A stretch of DNA of 64,000 bases. Origin: Sulfurisphaera javensis (lineage in GTDB: Archaea; Thermoproteota; Thermoprotei_A; Sulfolobales; Sulfolobaceae). The position numbers and the translations under genes are program-made. The DNA is taken from assembly GCF_041154675.1 (NCBI RefSeq), contig NZ_AP031322.1:2293812-2357811 (forward strand). The letters run 5' to 3'. The notes under the pieces are model-generated. The model saw only the letters and a list, made by a program, of their open reading frames with translations. It had not been told where the DNA came from and searched no databases. Shown here piece after piece: positions 28,179 through 36,929 of this stretch; position 1 is the stretch's first letter; the number at the start of each line of letters is the position of its first letter.

Positions 28179-29672
28179 ATGACTCTCGAAATATTTGATA
28201 GAACTTTAGCAGCATATACTATGGGAGTTCATGTGCTTTTCACATATTGGGCAATAGGTCTACCGTTATTTATAGTAGCGGCTGAGTATTTAGGTTATAG
28301 AAAAAATGATCCATACTACTTAGCAATAGCAAGAAGATGGAGTGTTGTAATGGCTGTCTTATTTGCTATAGGTTCAGCTGCAGGTGCTGCAATAGCTGTG
28401 GAATTCATTACAGTATGGTATAAGTGGATGTATATGGTTAATCAAATAGACATACTACCATTTGATATTGAAGTTCTTGCGTTCTTTAGTGAAGTAATAT
28501 TCTTAGCTTTATACTTATATGGCTGGGATAAGATGAGTAGAGGAGCACATATGATAATGGGACTTCTAGTCTCCTTAGGTTCTACAGCTTCTGCAATACT
28601 TATAATTTTGGTTAACTCATGGATGAACACTCCAACTGGATTTAATATTCAAGCTTATGTTCAGTCTGGACAATTGACTAATGTAGACCCATTAGCTGCA
28701 TCAGCACCACCTGCAGCAGTAGCAGAAGTTCCTATGGGAGTTGCCGGTGCATGGTTTGTTGCATTTGGTTCAATTTTAGGTTATTTTGCTTTCAGAAAAT
28801 TAACATTAAAGAATATGACCAAAGATCAAATTGAATACTATAATAGAGGTTTCAAATTAGCCTCTTACTTATGGGCTGGTGATGCAATATTTTTAGCATG
28901 GGCTGGTGATAACGCTGGTAAAATATTGTATCATTATCAACCGCTAAAGCTAGCAACATTAGAAGGATTAATGCACACTTATACCTCTGGAGCTCCAATG
29001 GGAGTTGGACCAATCAAAATCCCTGGATTATTAAGCTTATTAGTCTCTTGGCCACCTAATCCTAATACTCCTGTTTTAGGATATTCAAGTTTCGTTCAAT
29101 CAGTTTGGGATCCTATATGGTGGTTATCTCATGCAGCTTACGATGTTCACGCAACATTAGGAATTTTGGGTGCTATAGCAGCTTGGATATTAGCTTATAG
29201 TGTATGGAGACAACCAAAATGGCTAAGCTTCATAGGTTTAGATAAACCTTTAGAGACTAAATGGGTACAAGCAGCATCTTTCTTACTTGGTTGGTTACAA
29301 TTAATAGCTTGGGAAAGTGGTTGGGTTGCTGCTGAAACAGGAAGACAACCATTTGTTATATGGGGACCTATGGTACAAACTTCTAGTGGACTATATACTA
29401 TAGAAGCTGTAATGACAACAGCTTCAGCATACAATAATAGCCCCGATGTTCTACCAATAGGAATAGCAATAATGGCAATATTAGCAATAGCTGTTGGTGG
29501 TGCAATTTATATGTTAAAGAGACTATTTAGTGGTAGGGAAATTTCTGTAGATGTTGCTTCATCTCATACATTCCTAAGTTCTGGGACTTTCAGCATGGCA
29601 ACATCTGATGTTTCATCTAGTGGCAAAATCACTCACCAAGATTCTAGTCAAGACAAAAAGGTGATTAAATGA
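28179..29672 (+). CDS. cydA: Cytochrome bd-type oxidase subunit I (CydA family)
   Basis: A 497-residue membrane protein with nine or more helices, clearly CydA family. His18 in G-V-H-V-L-F matches the high-spin haem ligand. Glu98 and Glu105 in the I-E-V-L-A-F-F-S-E-V-I-F stretch match the conserved proton-path Glu pair. The E-x-G-R-Q-P motif (A-E-T-G-R-Q-P-F) is present late. There is no His between 125 and 251, where the low-spin b558 His of quinol-oxidising bd enzymes is expected, so this is a divergent type. It would reduce oxygen in the membrane. TATA is near 28137-28148. A seven-codon frame from ATG 28159 ends in a TGA overlapping this ATG. Confidence 0.88.
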   Translation: MTLEIFDRTLAAYTMGVHVLFTYWAIGLPLFIVAAEYLGYRKNDPYYLAIARRWSVVMAVLFAIGSAAGAAIAVEFITVWYKWMYMVNQIDILPFDIEVLAFFSEVIFLALYLYGWDKMSRGAHMIMGLLVSLGSTASAILIILVNSWMNTPTGFNIQAYVQSGQLTNVDPLAASAPPAAVAEVPMGVAGAWFVAFGSILGYFAFRKLTLKNMTKDQIEYYNRGFKLASYLWAGDAIFLAWAGDNAGKILYHYQPLKLATLEGLMHTYTSGAPMGVGPIKIPGLLSLLVSWPPNPNTPVLGYSSFVQSVWDPIWWLSHAAYDVHATLGILGAIAAWILAYSVWRQPKWLSFIGLDKPLETKWVQAASFLLGWLQLIAWESGWVAAETGRQPFVIWGPMVQTSSGLYTIEAVMTTASAYNNSPDVLPIGIAIMAILAIAVGGAIYMLKRLFSGREISVDVASSHTFLSSGTFSMATSDVSSSGKITHQDSSQDKKVIK

Positions 29673-29689
29673 TTTTTTTATATATTTAA

Positions 29690-29700
29690 AAAAGAGGTGA
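29690..29700 (+). promoter_or_regulatory. Shine-Dalgarno sequence of subunit II gene
   Basis: A GAGGTGA sequence lies about six to seven bases before ATG 29706 in the short gap after cydA. It indicates internal translation start in a shared mRNA. Confidence 0.6.
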
Positions 29701-29705
29701 GTTAA

Positions 29706-30791
29706 ATGGATATGTATACCTTATTCTTCTTCATACCTTTAGTCTGGTTTACAACTATGTTTATGATAGAAGCAGGATCAGTAGTAATGATTCCCTTATG
29801 CCGTTATGAAAACTATAGGCAAGAGATGTTGTCAGTTACTGGAGCAATGTGGGCTATAATTGCTACTTCGTTAGTTTATCTTGTAGTCTCATTAGATACT
29901 ATCTATGCACCAATCATGGTAGCTACTGGACAAGCCCTATATGGTTTATTGCTTTCGTTAATAATATTGTTAGCTTTACATCATTTCTTAATAGGAACTG
30001 CAGAAGGTGCTGGAAGTTTAGGAGAACATGATAGGGAGAAATTATATTTAACAATTGCAGTACCAATAGTATTACTTGTTGCACTATTTGGAGTTACATT
30101 ATTTACTTCAGTATTTAGCGGGTATGGAATAGGGTTAAGTATACCTCTAACTACACTAGCCACAGTATTAGAGAAGAATGAACTAACAGCAGTTTTACAT
30201 CAAAACCCATGGATTGGAGTATTCTATCCAAACTATGTTCAAATGTTCTTTAATCCCTTCAACTGGGTATTCTTTATAGGAGTAGTGTTTTACGTAGTTT
30301 ATTTCACAGTAGCATTCTATGGAATCAGAGAGAGATTTTTAGTTGGCGCTTTAGCATTAACTTTAGCTCATGCATTATTCCTAGCATCAACCTACGTATG
30401 GTTGCCTACTGTATTTAACAGTGCAATAGGTAATGCTGGTTTCTGGTTATTCTTTATATTAACTTATGTTTGGCTATATTTAGCTACATTCAAAAACATA
30501 CCATTTAGACAAATGTGGACTGTTTTACTAACATTTACTGGTGGGATGATGTTCGGTGCCTTTACAGGAGGATACATTCTTGTTGACACAACTGGCCCTA
30601 CTTTAAAGGCTTTAGGTTTACCTGGTGTACCAGCTGTATTATTAGAGACAAATCCTGTTACTCTGGCTGCTGGTGCTGTAGTTTTAGGCATGGCTGGGAT
30701 TTTAGTAATGGGTGGAGTTACTGCTGTATCTTATAAAATACTTTATAAAAGAGCTGTTTCTGCTCAAAAGCAAAAAGTAGTAGCCAAATAA
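29706..30791 (+). CDS. Cytochrome bd-type oxidase subunit II-like membrane protein
   Basis: A 361-residue membrane protein with about nine helices, 33 bases after cydA and with its own Shine-Dalgarno sequence. The first helix region, F-M-I-E-A-G-S-V-V-M, replaces the D-G-x-D-x-G sequence of CydB; overall similarity to CydB is weak, so it is a divergent second subunit as found in archaeal bd clusters. The C-terminus is basic (YKRAVSAQKQKVVAK) and cytosolic. No haem ligands can be assigned by eye. Its position makes a two-subunit oxidase the most likely reading. Confidence 0.78.
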   Translation: MDMYTLFFFIPLVWFTTMFMIEAGSVVMIPLCRYENYRQEMLSVTGAMWAIIATSLVYLVVSLDTIYAPIMVATGQALYGLLLSLIILLALHHFLIGTAEGAGSLGEHDREKLYLTIAVPIVLLVALFGVTLFTSVFSGYGIGLSIPLTTLATVLEKNELTAVLHQNPWIGVFYPNYVQMFFNPFNWVFFIGVVFYVVYFTVAFYGIRERFLVGALALTLAHALFLASTYVWLPTVFNSAIGNAGFWLFFILTYVWLYLATFKNIPFRQMWTVLLTFTGGMMFGAFTGGYILVDTTGPTLKALGLPGVPAVLLETNPVTLAAGAVVLGMAGILVMGGVTAVSYKILYKRAVSAQKQKVVAK

Positions 30792-31262
30792 TCGGTTAAG
30801 ACAGCTATAAAAGTAAATTTATTTTTTTAACTGAATCTTTAATGATAATTATAAATTCATTACAAATGAATTAAGGTTGAAGTCCGTAGATTTATTCACA
30901 AAATTTGATATATAATAAAAAATAAATTCCAAAAGATGATAAAGGTAAATTTTCCTGCTTTTTGAAGTATTTTAAAACTAAATTTAATGTTTCTAGTTTA
31001 GCATAAAGAGTAGTATAAGCTTTTCATAATAATTGCAATATCAGTTACATTTACTTAGTAATTTAGGAAATCATGATTTAACGTACTCGTTGTATTTTCA
31101 CTGAAAAACACTATATCAATTTACTAAATCCAGAGGACTTATTTTCTTTGTACTTCACTTTAAAAAATTTATAAATAATAGTAATTGAAGAGAAATTTTA
31201 TAGATTATAGTTAATTGCCTTTTCGTAGTAATTTATACTTAAGGAAAAAAATTAGGATTAAA
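30792..31262. other. Intergenic region after oxidase genes, with T-run
   Basis: A run of seven T at 30822-30828 about 30 bases after the stop is a likely terminator. The remaining roughly 430 bases hold no supportable ORF. TTTATACTTAA near 31226-31236 is a TATA box for the next short frame. Confidence 0.45.
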
Positions 31263-31340
31263 ATGCGTGAAACTGAGAATAATTATGTACTTCCAGTGCT
31301 TGTAGGGGCATTAGTATATAATGCTTTAATTTCTGAATAG
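31263..31340 (+). CDS. Possible 25-aa microprotein
   Basis: ATG 31263 to TAG 31340, 25 codons. The middle V-L-P-V-L-V-G-A-L-V is hydrophobic, flanked by acidic ends. The TATA box TTTATACTTAA is about 30 bases upstream, the same spacing as for the leucine-rich peptide at 7446. Without a homologue this remains tentative. It may be a leader or a small membrane subunit, such as those that accompany bd oxidases. Confidence 0.28.
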   Translation: MRETENNYVLPVLVGALVYNALISE

Positions 31341-31376
31341 AAATATTTATATTTGGATATATTAATAGTATATGTC

Positions 31377-31889
31377 ATGAAAAATATTACTAGGATAGTT
31401 TTAAGGACATTGATTTCGATAACTGGTTTACTTTTAATATATTCTGGTTTTTCTTTAATATTTTCTAGTAGTATGGAAATAAAAGAGATGATGATGATAG
31501 CTAAAGTTAAACCTTTAATTCCGTTACCCTTTGTATTTATGGAACTAGCTTTTTTATATAATGGAATTTTAGAATTCTTAATAGGACTCTATCCTTTTAT
31601 TGCTGAATATTTAAAGAAGAAAAATGTAATTACTATTATATTAAGGCTTTTATCGATTTTTTTCGCAATAGTTATGATAAATCCTATGATTCTTGAAATT
31701 CATTTTATCGTAGTAGGAAAAGTAAATTTCATGGCCCTAGCAACTGCACCCGGTTTGTTCTTCCCTGGTGGGTTATTTGTTCACGTTTTTATCGAACACT
31801 GGTTTGGCGGAATTTTAGGGTTTTCAATAGGAGTATATCCTAAGGTATTCTCTTCATTAAGCAAAGTAGTGAGAAAACTAAAAACTTGA
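31377..31889 (+). CDS. Membrane protein with H-x3-EH motif, paralogue of 38539-39006
   Basis: A 170-residue membrane protein from ATG 31377. TATA (ATATTTATATTT, 31341-31352) fits a leaderless start there rather than at 31353. It has four hydrophobic helices. The C-terminal part F-P-G-G-L-F-V-H-V-F-I-E-H-W-F-G-G-I-L-G is closely matched by the protein at 38539-39006 (T-G-G-L-F-I-H-I-Y-F-E-H-Y), so the H-x3-E-H group is conserved. The two His and Glu in a membrane helix could bind haem, metal or quinone. No named family recognised. It lies downstream of the bd oxidase genes. Confidence 0.65.
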   Translation: MKNITRIVLRTLISITGLLLIYSGFSLIFSSSMEIKEMMMIAKVKPLIPLPFVFMELAFLYNGILEFLIGLYPFIAEYLKKKNVITIILRLLSIFFAIVMINPMILEIHFIVVGKVNFMALATAPGLFFPGGLFVHVFIEHWFGGILGFSIGVYPKVFSSLSKVVRKLKT

Positions 31890-32007
31890 TAAGTCCATTA
31901 TAAAATTAGTGTTTTATTATTTTTTACAAGTAAAAAAGTAATTTTTCAATGTGTTATGAAATGTGATAGTTAAGTTTATAACAGAAAAAGTAAATAATAT
32001 ATTTGTA

Positions 32008-32700
32008 ATGATAGAAGTAGAATCGAAATTCAAAATTAATAAACCTATAGATGTTGTTGTCAAATATTTTTCAGAGCCCAAGAATATACTAAAGTTTGTC
32101 CCTTATTTTGATGAACTCTACCAAATCGATGAATCTACTTATAGATTTAAATTAAAGTGGTTAATGACTCTAAATTTAATTGCGAAAAAAGTATGTCGTA
32201 AAATGGAAAAAGGCTACGAGATTATTTATGAAATTAATAAAGAGAGTAAACCCCGCTTTCATTCTCAGTTGTATAATTTCATTGCACCTATAAATGAAGG
32301 AAGCGAGATTTTAATTAAATATATTTATGAAGGGCCATTTGAATCTTATGTAAAGCGTGAGGCTTCTATATTTATGAAGAAATTCGAAGAAAGGGCATTT
32401 GAAGAAATAAGCAGTTTTGAGAGAACCTTAACTAATATTCCTATAGAGATAACGGTTAATAAACCAACACTTAATGGTTATATCATCCTAAAAGAAGGTG
32501 TTATAAGTAAAAATGAAGAAATAAATATTCTTTTAGATTTTGCTGAAGTTGAGAGTATAAATGGAATTACTGAATTAATTCTAAGTGATAGTAAAAATAT
32601 TGTAAAAATTAAATTCGAAAACGGAACAGTAAAAGAAACTTATGGTGATATAGATAAGCTAACAGGTAATATAAACTACATGATAAAAAAGAAGAAATAG
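32008..32700 (+). CDS. START/SRPBCC (polyketide cyclase-like) domain protein
   Basis: A 230-residue soluble protein from ATG 32008 (M-I-E-V-E-S-K-F); the TATA-like AGTTTATAA about 30 bases upstream fits this start rather than 31963. The first 145 residues have the SRPBCC pattern: I-N-K-P-I-D-V-V-V-K-Y-F-S-E-P-K-N-I-L-K-F-V-P-Y-F-D-E at the start, then strands and a long C-terminal helix (F-M-K-K-F-E-E-R-A-F-E-E-I). Such domains bind lipids, quinone precursors or other hydrophobic ligands (compare COQ10). The last 80 residues form a second, unknown domain. A quinone-binding role near quinone-linked enzymes is possible but unproven. It is convergent with the sdhD-like gene. Confidence 0.65.
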   Translation: MIEVESKFKINKPIDVVVKYFSEPKNILKFVPYFDELYQIDESTYRFKLKWLMTLNLIAKKVCRKMEKGYEIIYEINKESKPRFHSQLYNFIAPINEGSEILIKYIYEGPFESYVKREASIFMKKFEERAFEEISSFERTLTNIPIEITVNKPTLNGYIILKEGVISKNEEINILLDFAEVESINGITELILSDSKNIVKIKFENGTVKETYGDIDKLTGNINYMIKKKK

Positions 32701-32701
32701 C

Positions 32702-33022
32702 TTATGATAATAAAGCAAAATATACAAGTGGAACTAAAGTTAGCCATAGCAGTATAATTACAGCCTTTCCTATTTTCTTTTTATAGAAATTATAAAAAGT
32801 TCTTCTTATTCCTAGTGTACCGTGTGAATAGGCAAAGAATAATAATAGTAGTAGGCTGATCTTATAGTATATATTCTTTAATTCTAATGATATTGTTGAC
32901 GAAGAAGTCCTAGTAACAAAAGACATTGTATTAGCAAATAGCATAAATAAATGAACTGATAGAAATACAGCTGCCAGTATGCCAAATACATAGAAAATTA
33001 ATCTTATTTTACTCTCTTTCAT
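32702..33022 (-). CDS. sdhD: Succinate dehydrogenase/fumarate reductase membrane anchor (SdhD-like)
   Basis: A 106-residue protein with three membrane helices. His in S-V-H-L-F-M-L-F and in A-Y-S-H-G-T-L-G-I-R-R, the latter close to the H-x-x-x-G-I-R sequence of SdhC/SdhD subunits, are likely haem b ligands. The start overlaps the sdhC-like stop by four bases. With the next two genes it forms the electron-transfer and anchor part of a complex II enzyme of the classical type, not the SdhE/SdhF type with CCG domains known from Sulfolobus. Confidence 0.75.
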   Translation of the reverse strand: MKESKIRLIFYVFGILAAVFLSVHLFMLFANTMSFVTRTSSSTISLELKNIYYKISLLLLLFFAYSHGTLGIRRTFYNFYKKKIGKAVIILLWLTLVPLVYFALLS

Positions 33023-33381
33023 TTATAAATCACCACGAATGAGACTATTGCTGATATCAATAGAAGTATCATTAAAATTATTTTATACACCTTGTGAGGC
33101 TTATAGTTTAACCATGTATTTTCTTGATGATTTTTAGGTATTAGGAATCCTGTTTCAATCAGTAAGATCCTAATTCCATTGACGATATGAAACGTTAGAA
33201 TTATTCCAAAAATAGCAAGTAAGGGCATAAGAAAAGAATCATTAATTTCTAGCCCTTTTGATAGTTCATACACATATATTACATGAAATATTAAATAACC
33301 AAATATAATCCATCCAGTAATCATTTGTAATAATGCTAAATATCTCTCTATATTCCAATTAAATTCTAACCACTCTTTCAC
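33019..33381 (-). CDS. sdhC: Succinate dehydrogenase/fumarate reductase cytochrome b subunit (SdhC-like)
   Basis: A 120-residue protein with three membrane helices. R-Y-L-A-L-L-Q-M-I-T-G early and F-H-I-V-N-G-I-R-I-L-L-I-E-T-G in helix two are typical of SdhC/D subunits; His in I-F-H-V-I-Y-V and in F-H-I-V-N-G are candidate haem ligands. It starts immediately after the sdhB stop codon and overlaps the sdhD start. Together with SdhD it would bind quinone and haem b. Confidence 0.78.
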   Translation of the reverse strand: MKEWLEFNWNIERYLALLQMITGWIIFGYLIFHVIYVYELSKGLEINDSFLMPLLAIFGIILTFHIVNGIRILLIETGFLIPKNHQENTWLNYKPHKVYKIILMILLLISAIVSFVVIYK

Positions 33382-34083
33382 TTATATCACCATCGATTTT
33401 AATCTTTGTATAGCTAAGGAAGGATCAATATTTCTTGGACATACAACAGAACAACTGCCAGCAACTCTGCAGCTCCATATTCCGTCTAAATTATCTACTA
33501 TTTCTAATCTTTTTTTAGTTTGAGTATCTCTAGGATCAGCTATAAATCTATAAGCTTTTGCTAATGCTGCTGGGCCTAAGAAGTTTCTATTCTCTTTAGT
33601 TACTGGACAAGCTGAGTAACATAGTCCGCACCATATGCATTGTGCAAAAGCCCAAAGCTCTTTCTGATCTTCTGGCTTCAATCTATGCTCAAAATTTCCT
33701 TTTAATACTTCTTCATGTGGTCTTAGTCTAGGATCAATTTTTTCCATTTTATCGTAAAAATCATCCATACTGACTACTAGATCTTTAAGTACCTTCATAT
33801 CAAGTGGTTCTATTATTATTTCTCCGTCTTTATTTACTGTGTTCCATATATTAGTTTTGCAAGCTAAGCTAGGTTTCCCCTGAATTTTCATACCACAACT
33901 TCCGCAAACTCCCATATGGCAAGAAGCCCTAAAAGTGAGAGTTGGATCTAACTTTTGCTTAATATAAACTAATGCTTGGACCACAGTAGTATATTTATCA
34001 ACTTCTATTTCATATTCTTGCCACCAACTCTTTCCATTAAGATATCTTTTTATACGAAACCTTACCTTTTTCAAATTGCTCAT
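33382..34083 (-). CDS. sdhB: Succinate dehydrogenase/fumarate reductase iron-sulfur subunit (SdhB-like)
   Basis: A 233-residue iron-sulfur subunit. C-H-M-G-V-C-G-S-C-G-M with a later L-A-C-K is the 2Fe-2S site, C-I-W-C-G-L-C-Y-S-A-C-P the 4Fe-4S site, and C-R-V-A-G-S-C-S-V-V-C-P the 3Fe-4S site, in the usual order. First gene of an sdhB-C-D operon. The flavoprotein SdhA that carries the dicarboxylate site is not encoded here: the next gene upstream on this strand is a methyltransferase. The subunit may pair with an SdhA encoded elsewhere. Confidence 0.88.
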   Translation of the reverse strand: MSNLKKVRFRIKRYLNGKSWWQEYEIEVDKYTTVVQALVYIKQKLDPTLTFRASCHMGVCGSCGMKIQGKPSLACKTNIWNTVNKDGEIIIEPLDMKVLKDLVVSMDDFYDKMEKIDPRLRPHEEVLKGNFEHRLKPEDQKELWAFAQCIWCGLCYSACPVTKENRNFLGPAALAKAYRFIADPRDTQTKKRLEIVDNLDGIWSCRVAGSCSVVCPRNIDPSLAIQRLKSMVI

Positions 34084-34175
34084 AATATTCTTATACTCAA
34101 TATCTATCTTAAAAACATTATTGTAATAAATATGGTTAAAATGATTTTTGGAAAAATATGTTGAAATCTTAGAAA

Positions 34176-34856
34176 TTAGTTACTCTTTTTAATACCTACA
34201 AATAAATATATCGAACCTAGGGCTTTTTCTTTAAAGATTTTTATATCAGTATAAGTTCCAAATATCCGTTTTAGTTCTTTATTAGATGGAACCTTTGTAT
34301 ATATATAATAAATATATTTGTAATGATTAGGATCACCATGAGCTAATATAACTAAGTATTGGAGTAAGCATTTTAGGTATATTTTCACTAAGTTGCTAAA
34401 TAATATATTATTAGATCTTCCAATTGCTGTAATTCCAAGAGCTTTTTTTGTAACTCTGTAAATTTCTTTAATAGTTTGATTCATATCATCTGATGCATGT
34501 ATCGCATAACTACTAATAACAGCATCAAAGGCATTTTCTCTAAAAGGTAAATTATTAAAAGATGCAATTATCTTATCTCCTTCTACAATGGAATTAGATA
34601 ACATATTTTCAGCGTAGTCAAGTAATACAAAATTAGCATTCTTATAGAATATTTTTGCAATCTTTGATAATTCGCCTTTTCCACTTCCTATATCTAGTAT
34701 AAATTTTGGTTCCTTGCAGTATTTTGATAGTTCTTTTATAAGTTGATAGCGCCATTTAGTATCTTGTGAAAAAGTTATTACTGAATTAACCTTATCATAT
34801 GAGGTAACTAACTTATTATAAACATCTCTGAGTTCTTCATTAGTCCCTTTTTTCAT
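34176..34856 (-). CDS. UbiE/COQ5-like methyltransferase (copy 1)
   Basis: A 226-residue class I methyltransferase. The sequence L-R-D-V-Y-N-K-L-V-T-S-Y-D-K-V-N-S-V at the start and D-T-K-W-R are UbiE hallmarks; motif I is F-I-L-D-I-G-S-G-K-G-E-L (about 53-64), followed by F-D-A-V-I-S-S-Y-A-I-H. UbiE-type enzymes methylate the ring of ubi- and menaquinone precursors. Sulfolobales have caldariella- and sulfolobus-quinones, so a benzothiophene quinone or its precursor is a likely substrate. A close paralogue is at 60025-60756. It lies next to the sdhB-C-D set, divergent from the DUF364 gene. Confidence 0.8.
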   Translation of the reverse strand: MKKGTNEELRDVYNKLVTSYDKVNSVITFSQDTKWRYQLIKELSKYCKEPKFILDIGSGKGELSKIAKIFYKNANFVLLDYAENMLSNSIVEGDKIIASFNNLPFRENAFDAVISSYAIHASDDMNQTIKEIYRVTKKALGITAIGRSNNILFSNLVKIYLKCLLQYLVILAHGDPNHYKYIYYIYTKVPSNKELKRIFGTYTDIKIFKEKALGSIYLFVGIKKSN

Positions 34857-35099
34857 ACTTGCTTATATATTAAATTGCTATCTTTATGATTTATGCTGTA
34901 AATAATTTTTCACAGATTGTGATATATGCAAATTATATTTTAAATAGTACTATCTGTTTTGCAATGAAGACAATTCAATATGTTAATAGAGCAAAGGTCT
35001 TACTGAAGAGCTAAGAACATTAGTGCCGACTAAGTAGTCTTATATATTACTATATCGATATATTTTTTAGGAGTCATATTTTAGTTAGGTGAAGAATGT

Positions 35100-35852
35100 A
35101 TGATCCCAGAATATTTGGTTTCATATGCTAAGGATCACGATGAAAAAATAAAAGACGTATATATAGGTACTACATGGACATGTGTACTTTCTAAGTACTG
35201 TGGTACTGCCTCTACGGATCCAGGTTCAAACCACGTCAGCGTGAGAGGATTCGGGCATTTACATGAGAAATACGTTTCAGAGTTGAGCGAATATTTACTT
35301 TCCTTTAATTTATTAGAATCTAGTGTGGGATTAGCAGCGATAAATTCAGTAATAACTCCAAGTTATAACAGTAATTATAATGGGTTAGACTTAGCTTTAG
35401 AGTTAGGAAAAAACAAAAGAATTGTAATGGTAGGATATTATGGGAATTATCCTAATTTAGAAGGTTTTAAGAAGATTGCAAAGGAGTTTATAATTTTAGA
35501 ATTAAATCCATTTTTGATAGACGTGTCTAGAGGAATATTCCCTTCAACAGCAGCAGAACATTATATACCAAAGGCTGATATAGTAATAATAACTGGGATG
35601 ACGATAATAAATAAATCAATTGATAGATTAATTGAATTAGCAAAAAAAGAAGGAGACGCAATTACGTTTATTGTAGGTCCTAGTACTCCAATGTTGAAAG
35701 ATCTATTAGATTTTGGTATTGATGTGTTGGCTGGTTTAATGGTCGTTAATGAAAAAGGATTTATAAAAAAGATAACTCAAGGATGCGGAATAATTAGCCC
35801 AGAAAAACTAGAGCATGATGTGAAATATATTACGTTAAGTAGATTTATGTAG
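35100..35852 (+). CDS. DUF4213/DUF364 protein (Rossmann-like, putative metal chelation)
   Basis: A 250-residue protein with the DUF4213 N-terminal and DUF364 C-terminal arrangement: an early T-T-W-T-C-V-L-S, then V-G-L-A-A-I-N-S-V, and a Rossmann-like half with V-M-V-G-Y-Y-G, L-E-L-N-P and I-I-T-G-M-T-I-I-N-K-S-I, ending V-G-P-S-T-P-M. Relatives are linked to heavy-metal chelation or to cofactor insertion but not proven. GGTGAAGA just upstream is a likely ribosome-binding site. The 3' end overlaps the convergent epimerase-like gene by eight bases. Confidence 0.75.
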   Translation: MIPEYLVSYAKDHDEKIKDVYIGTTWTCVLSKYCGTASTDPGSNHVSVRGFGHLHEKYVSELSEYLLSFNLLESSVGLAAINSVITPSYNSNYNGLDLALELGKNKRIVMVGYYGNYPNLEGFKKIAKEFIILELNPFLIDVSRGIFPSTAAEHYIPKADIVIITGMTIINKSIDRLIELAKKEGDAITFIVGPSTPMLKDLLDFGIDVLAGLMVVNEKGFIKKITQGCGIISPEKLEHDVKYITLSRFM

Positions 35853-36783
35853 ATAGTAGCATACCTTTTTTTCTAAGATTATCTAGAAATAAAGCATTTT
35901 CAATAACTTCTGTCTCATCAAAATCAATATCTTTAATTAACTCTTTTATTTTTGAGCAATCGTATTGCGTTCCTACGTACTTTAGTGCACATTTTAGGCT
36001 TGAAGGAATAAATTCAGTAGGGAGCTTCAGTTTTATAGTTTTTTCTCTTCCTAATCCCTTAGCCATTAATTCAAATAGCTTCTCTAATTCAATAAGTTTA
36101 CATTCATGGGCGTACATATATAACCCTTTAGGTTTAGCCTCAGCTAGAGTTTTAACCAGAATAGCAATATGTTTAGCACTAATAGTAGAAAAAGAGATAT
36201 TAAATGAAGGAATAATACCAAGTCTAGCTAACCAATACATTAATACAAAATGTACATGGGCTCCATATTTTCCATAAATAAAAGTTGGTCTTATAATTGC
36301 TAGAGGAAAATCATTTTCTTTTGCTTTTGCATAAACAATTTTCTCTCCTTCACATTTTGTTTCCTCGTATGGTAAATTAGGAGATACTCCTTCACAATGT
36401 TTTTCTTCTTCTTTAACATATCCTGTTAATCCAGTTGCAGAGGCTGCGCTAATATGTATTAACATAGGTTTAGCTTGCAATTCAGATATTATTTCTGATA
36501 TTTTCTTTGGGATTTCCACGTGAGCAATCTTTAGTTCCCTTTCATTTTCTCCTATTACACCTATAGTATTAACTATTATATCAGAAGAGGCAATTAAATT
36601 CCTTAATTCGTCTATGTTATTTAAAGGATCTAGTCTAACTAATCTAGCCTTCAAAATTTCAGCGTAAATACTTTTAACCCTTTCAAGGTTTCTATATGTA
36701 ACGGTAACTTCTTCACCTTGATTTGTTAAATACTCAGCAATATGAGTAGCCAGAAATCCCAAACCTAAAATTAAATATCTCAT
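35845..36783 (-). CDS. NAD(P)-binding extended SDR (NDUFA9/epimerase-like)
   Basis: A 312-residue protein from ATG 36783 (M-R-Y-L-I-L-G-L-G-F-L-A-T-H); the earlier ATG at 36798 adds five residues. G-x-G-x-x-A at the N-terminus is a Rossmann nucleotide site. I-H-I-S-A-A-S-A-T-G and P-Y-E-E-T-K-C-E-G-E contain the Ser and a Y-x3-K-like arrangement of extended short-chain dehydrogenases. The family includes epimerases and the complex I subunit NDUFA9-like proteins found in many Sulfolobales. Substrate unknown. Confidence 0.78.
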   Translation of the reverse strand: MRYLILGLGFLATHIAEYLTNQGEEVTVTYRNLERVKSIYAEILKARLVRLDPLNNIDELRNLIASSDIIVNTIGVIGENERELKIAHVEIPKKISEIISELQAKPMLIHISAASATGLTGYVKEEEKHCEGVSPNLPYEETKCEGEKIVYAKAKENDFPLAIIRPTFIYGKYGAHVHFVLMYWLARLGIIPSFNISFSTISAKHIAILVKTLAEAKPKGLYMYAHECKLIELEKLFELMAKGLGREKTIKLKLPTEFIPSSLKCALKYVGTQYDCSKIKELIKDIDFDETEVIENALFLDNLRKKGMLLST

Positions 36784-36901
36784 AATAGTTATTCTCACAT
36801 TATATATTTATAATTATTATTATAGTAAACTCTCTGCAATCTATATCAAAAAGTACAAGGGTTTTATTATTTCAAATACGGAACGAAAAGTTTAAATAGT
36901 A

Positions 36902-36923
36902 TCGATATCAAAATAGATATTGA
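36902..36923 (+). promoter_or_regulatory. Imperfect inverted repeat over start site of His-tail regulator
   Basis: TCGATATC and GATATTGA (seven of eight bases complementary) flank AAAATA, between the TATA box AAGTTTAAATAG (36888-36899) and the ATG at 36930. This is a typical place for an autorepressor site. Confidence 0.45.
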
Positions 36924-36929
36924 GAAAAG

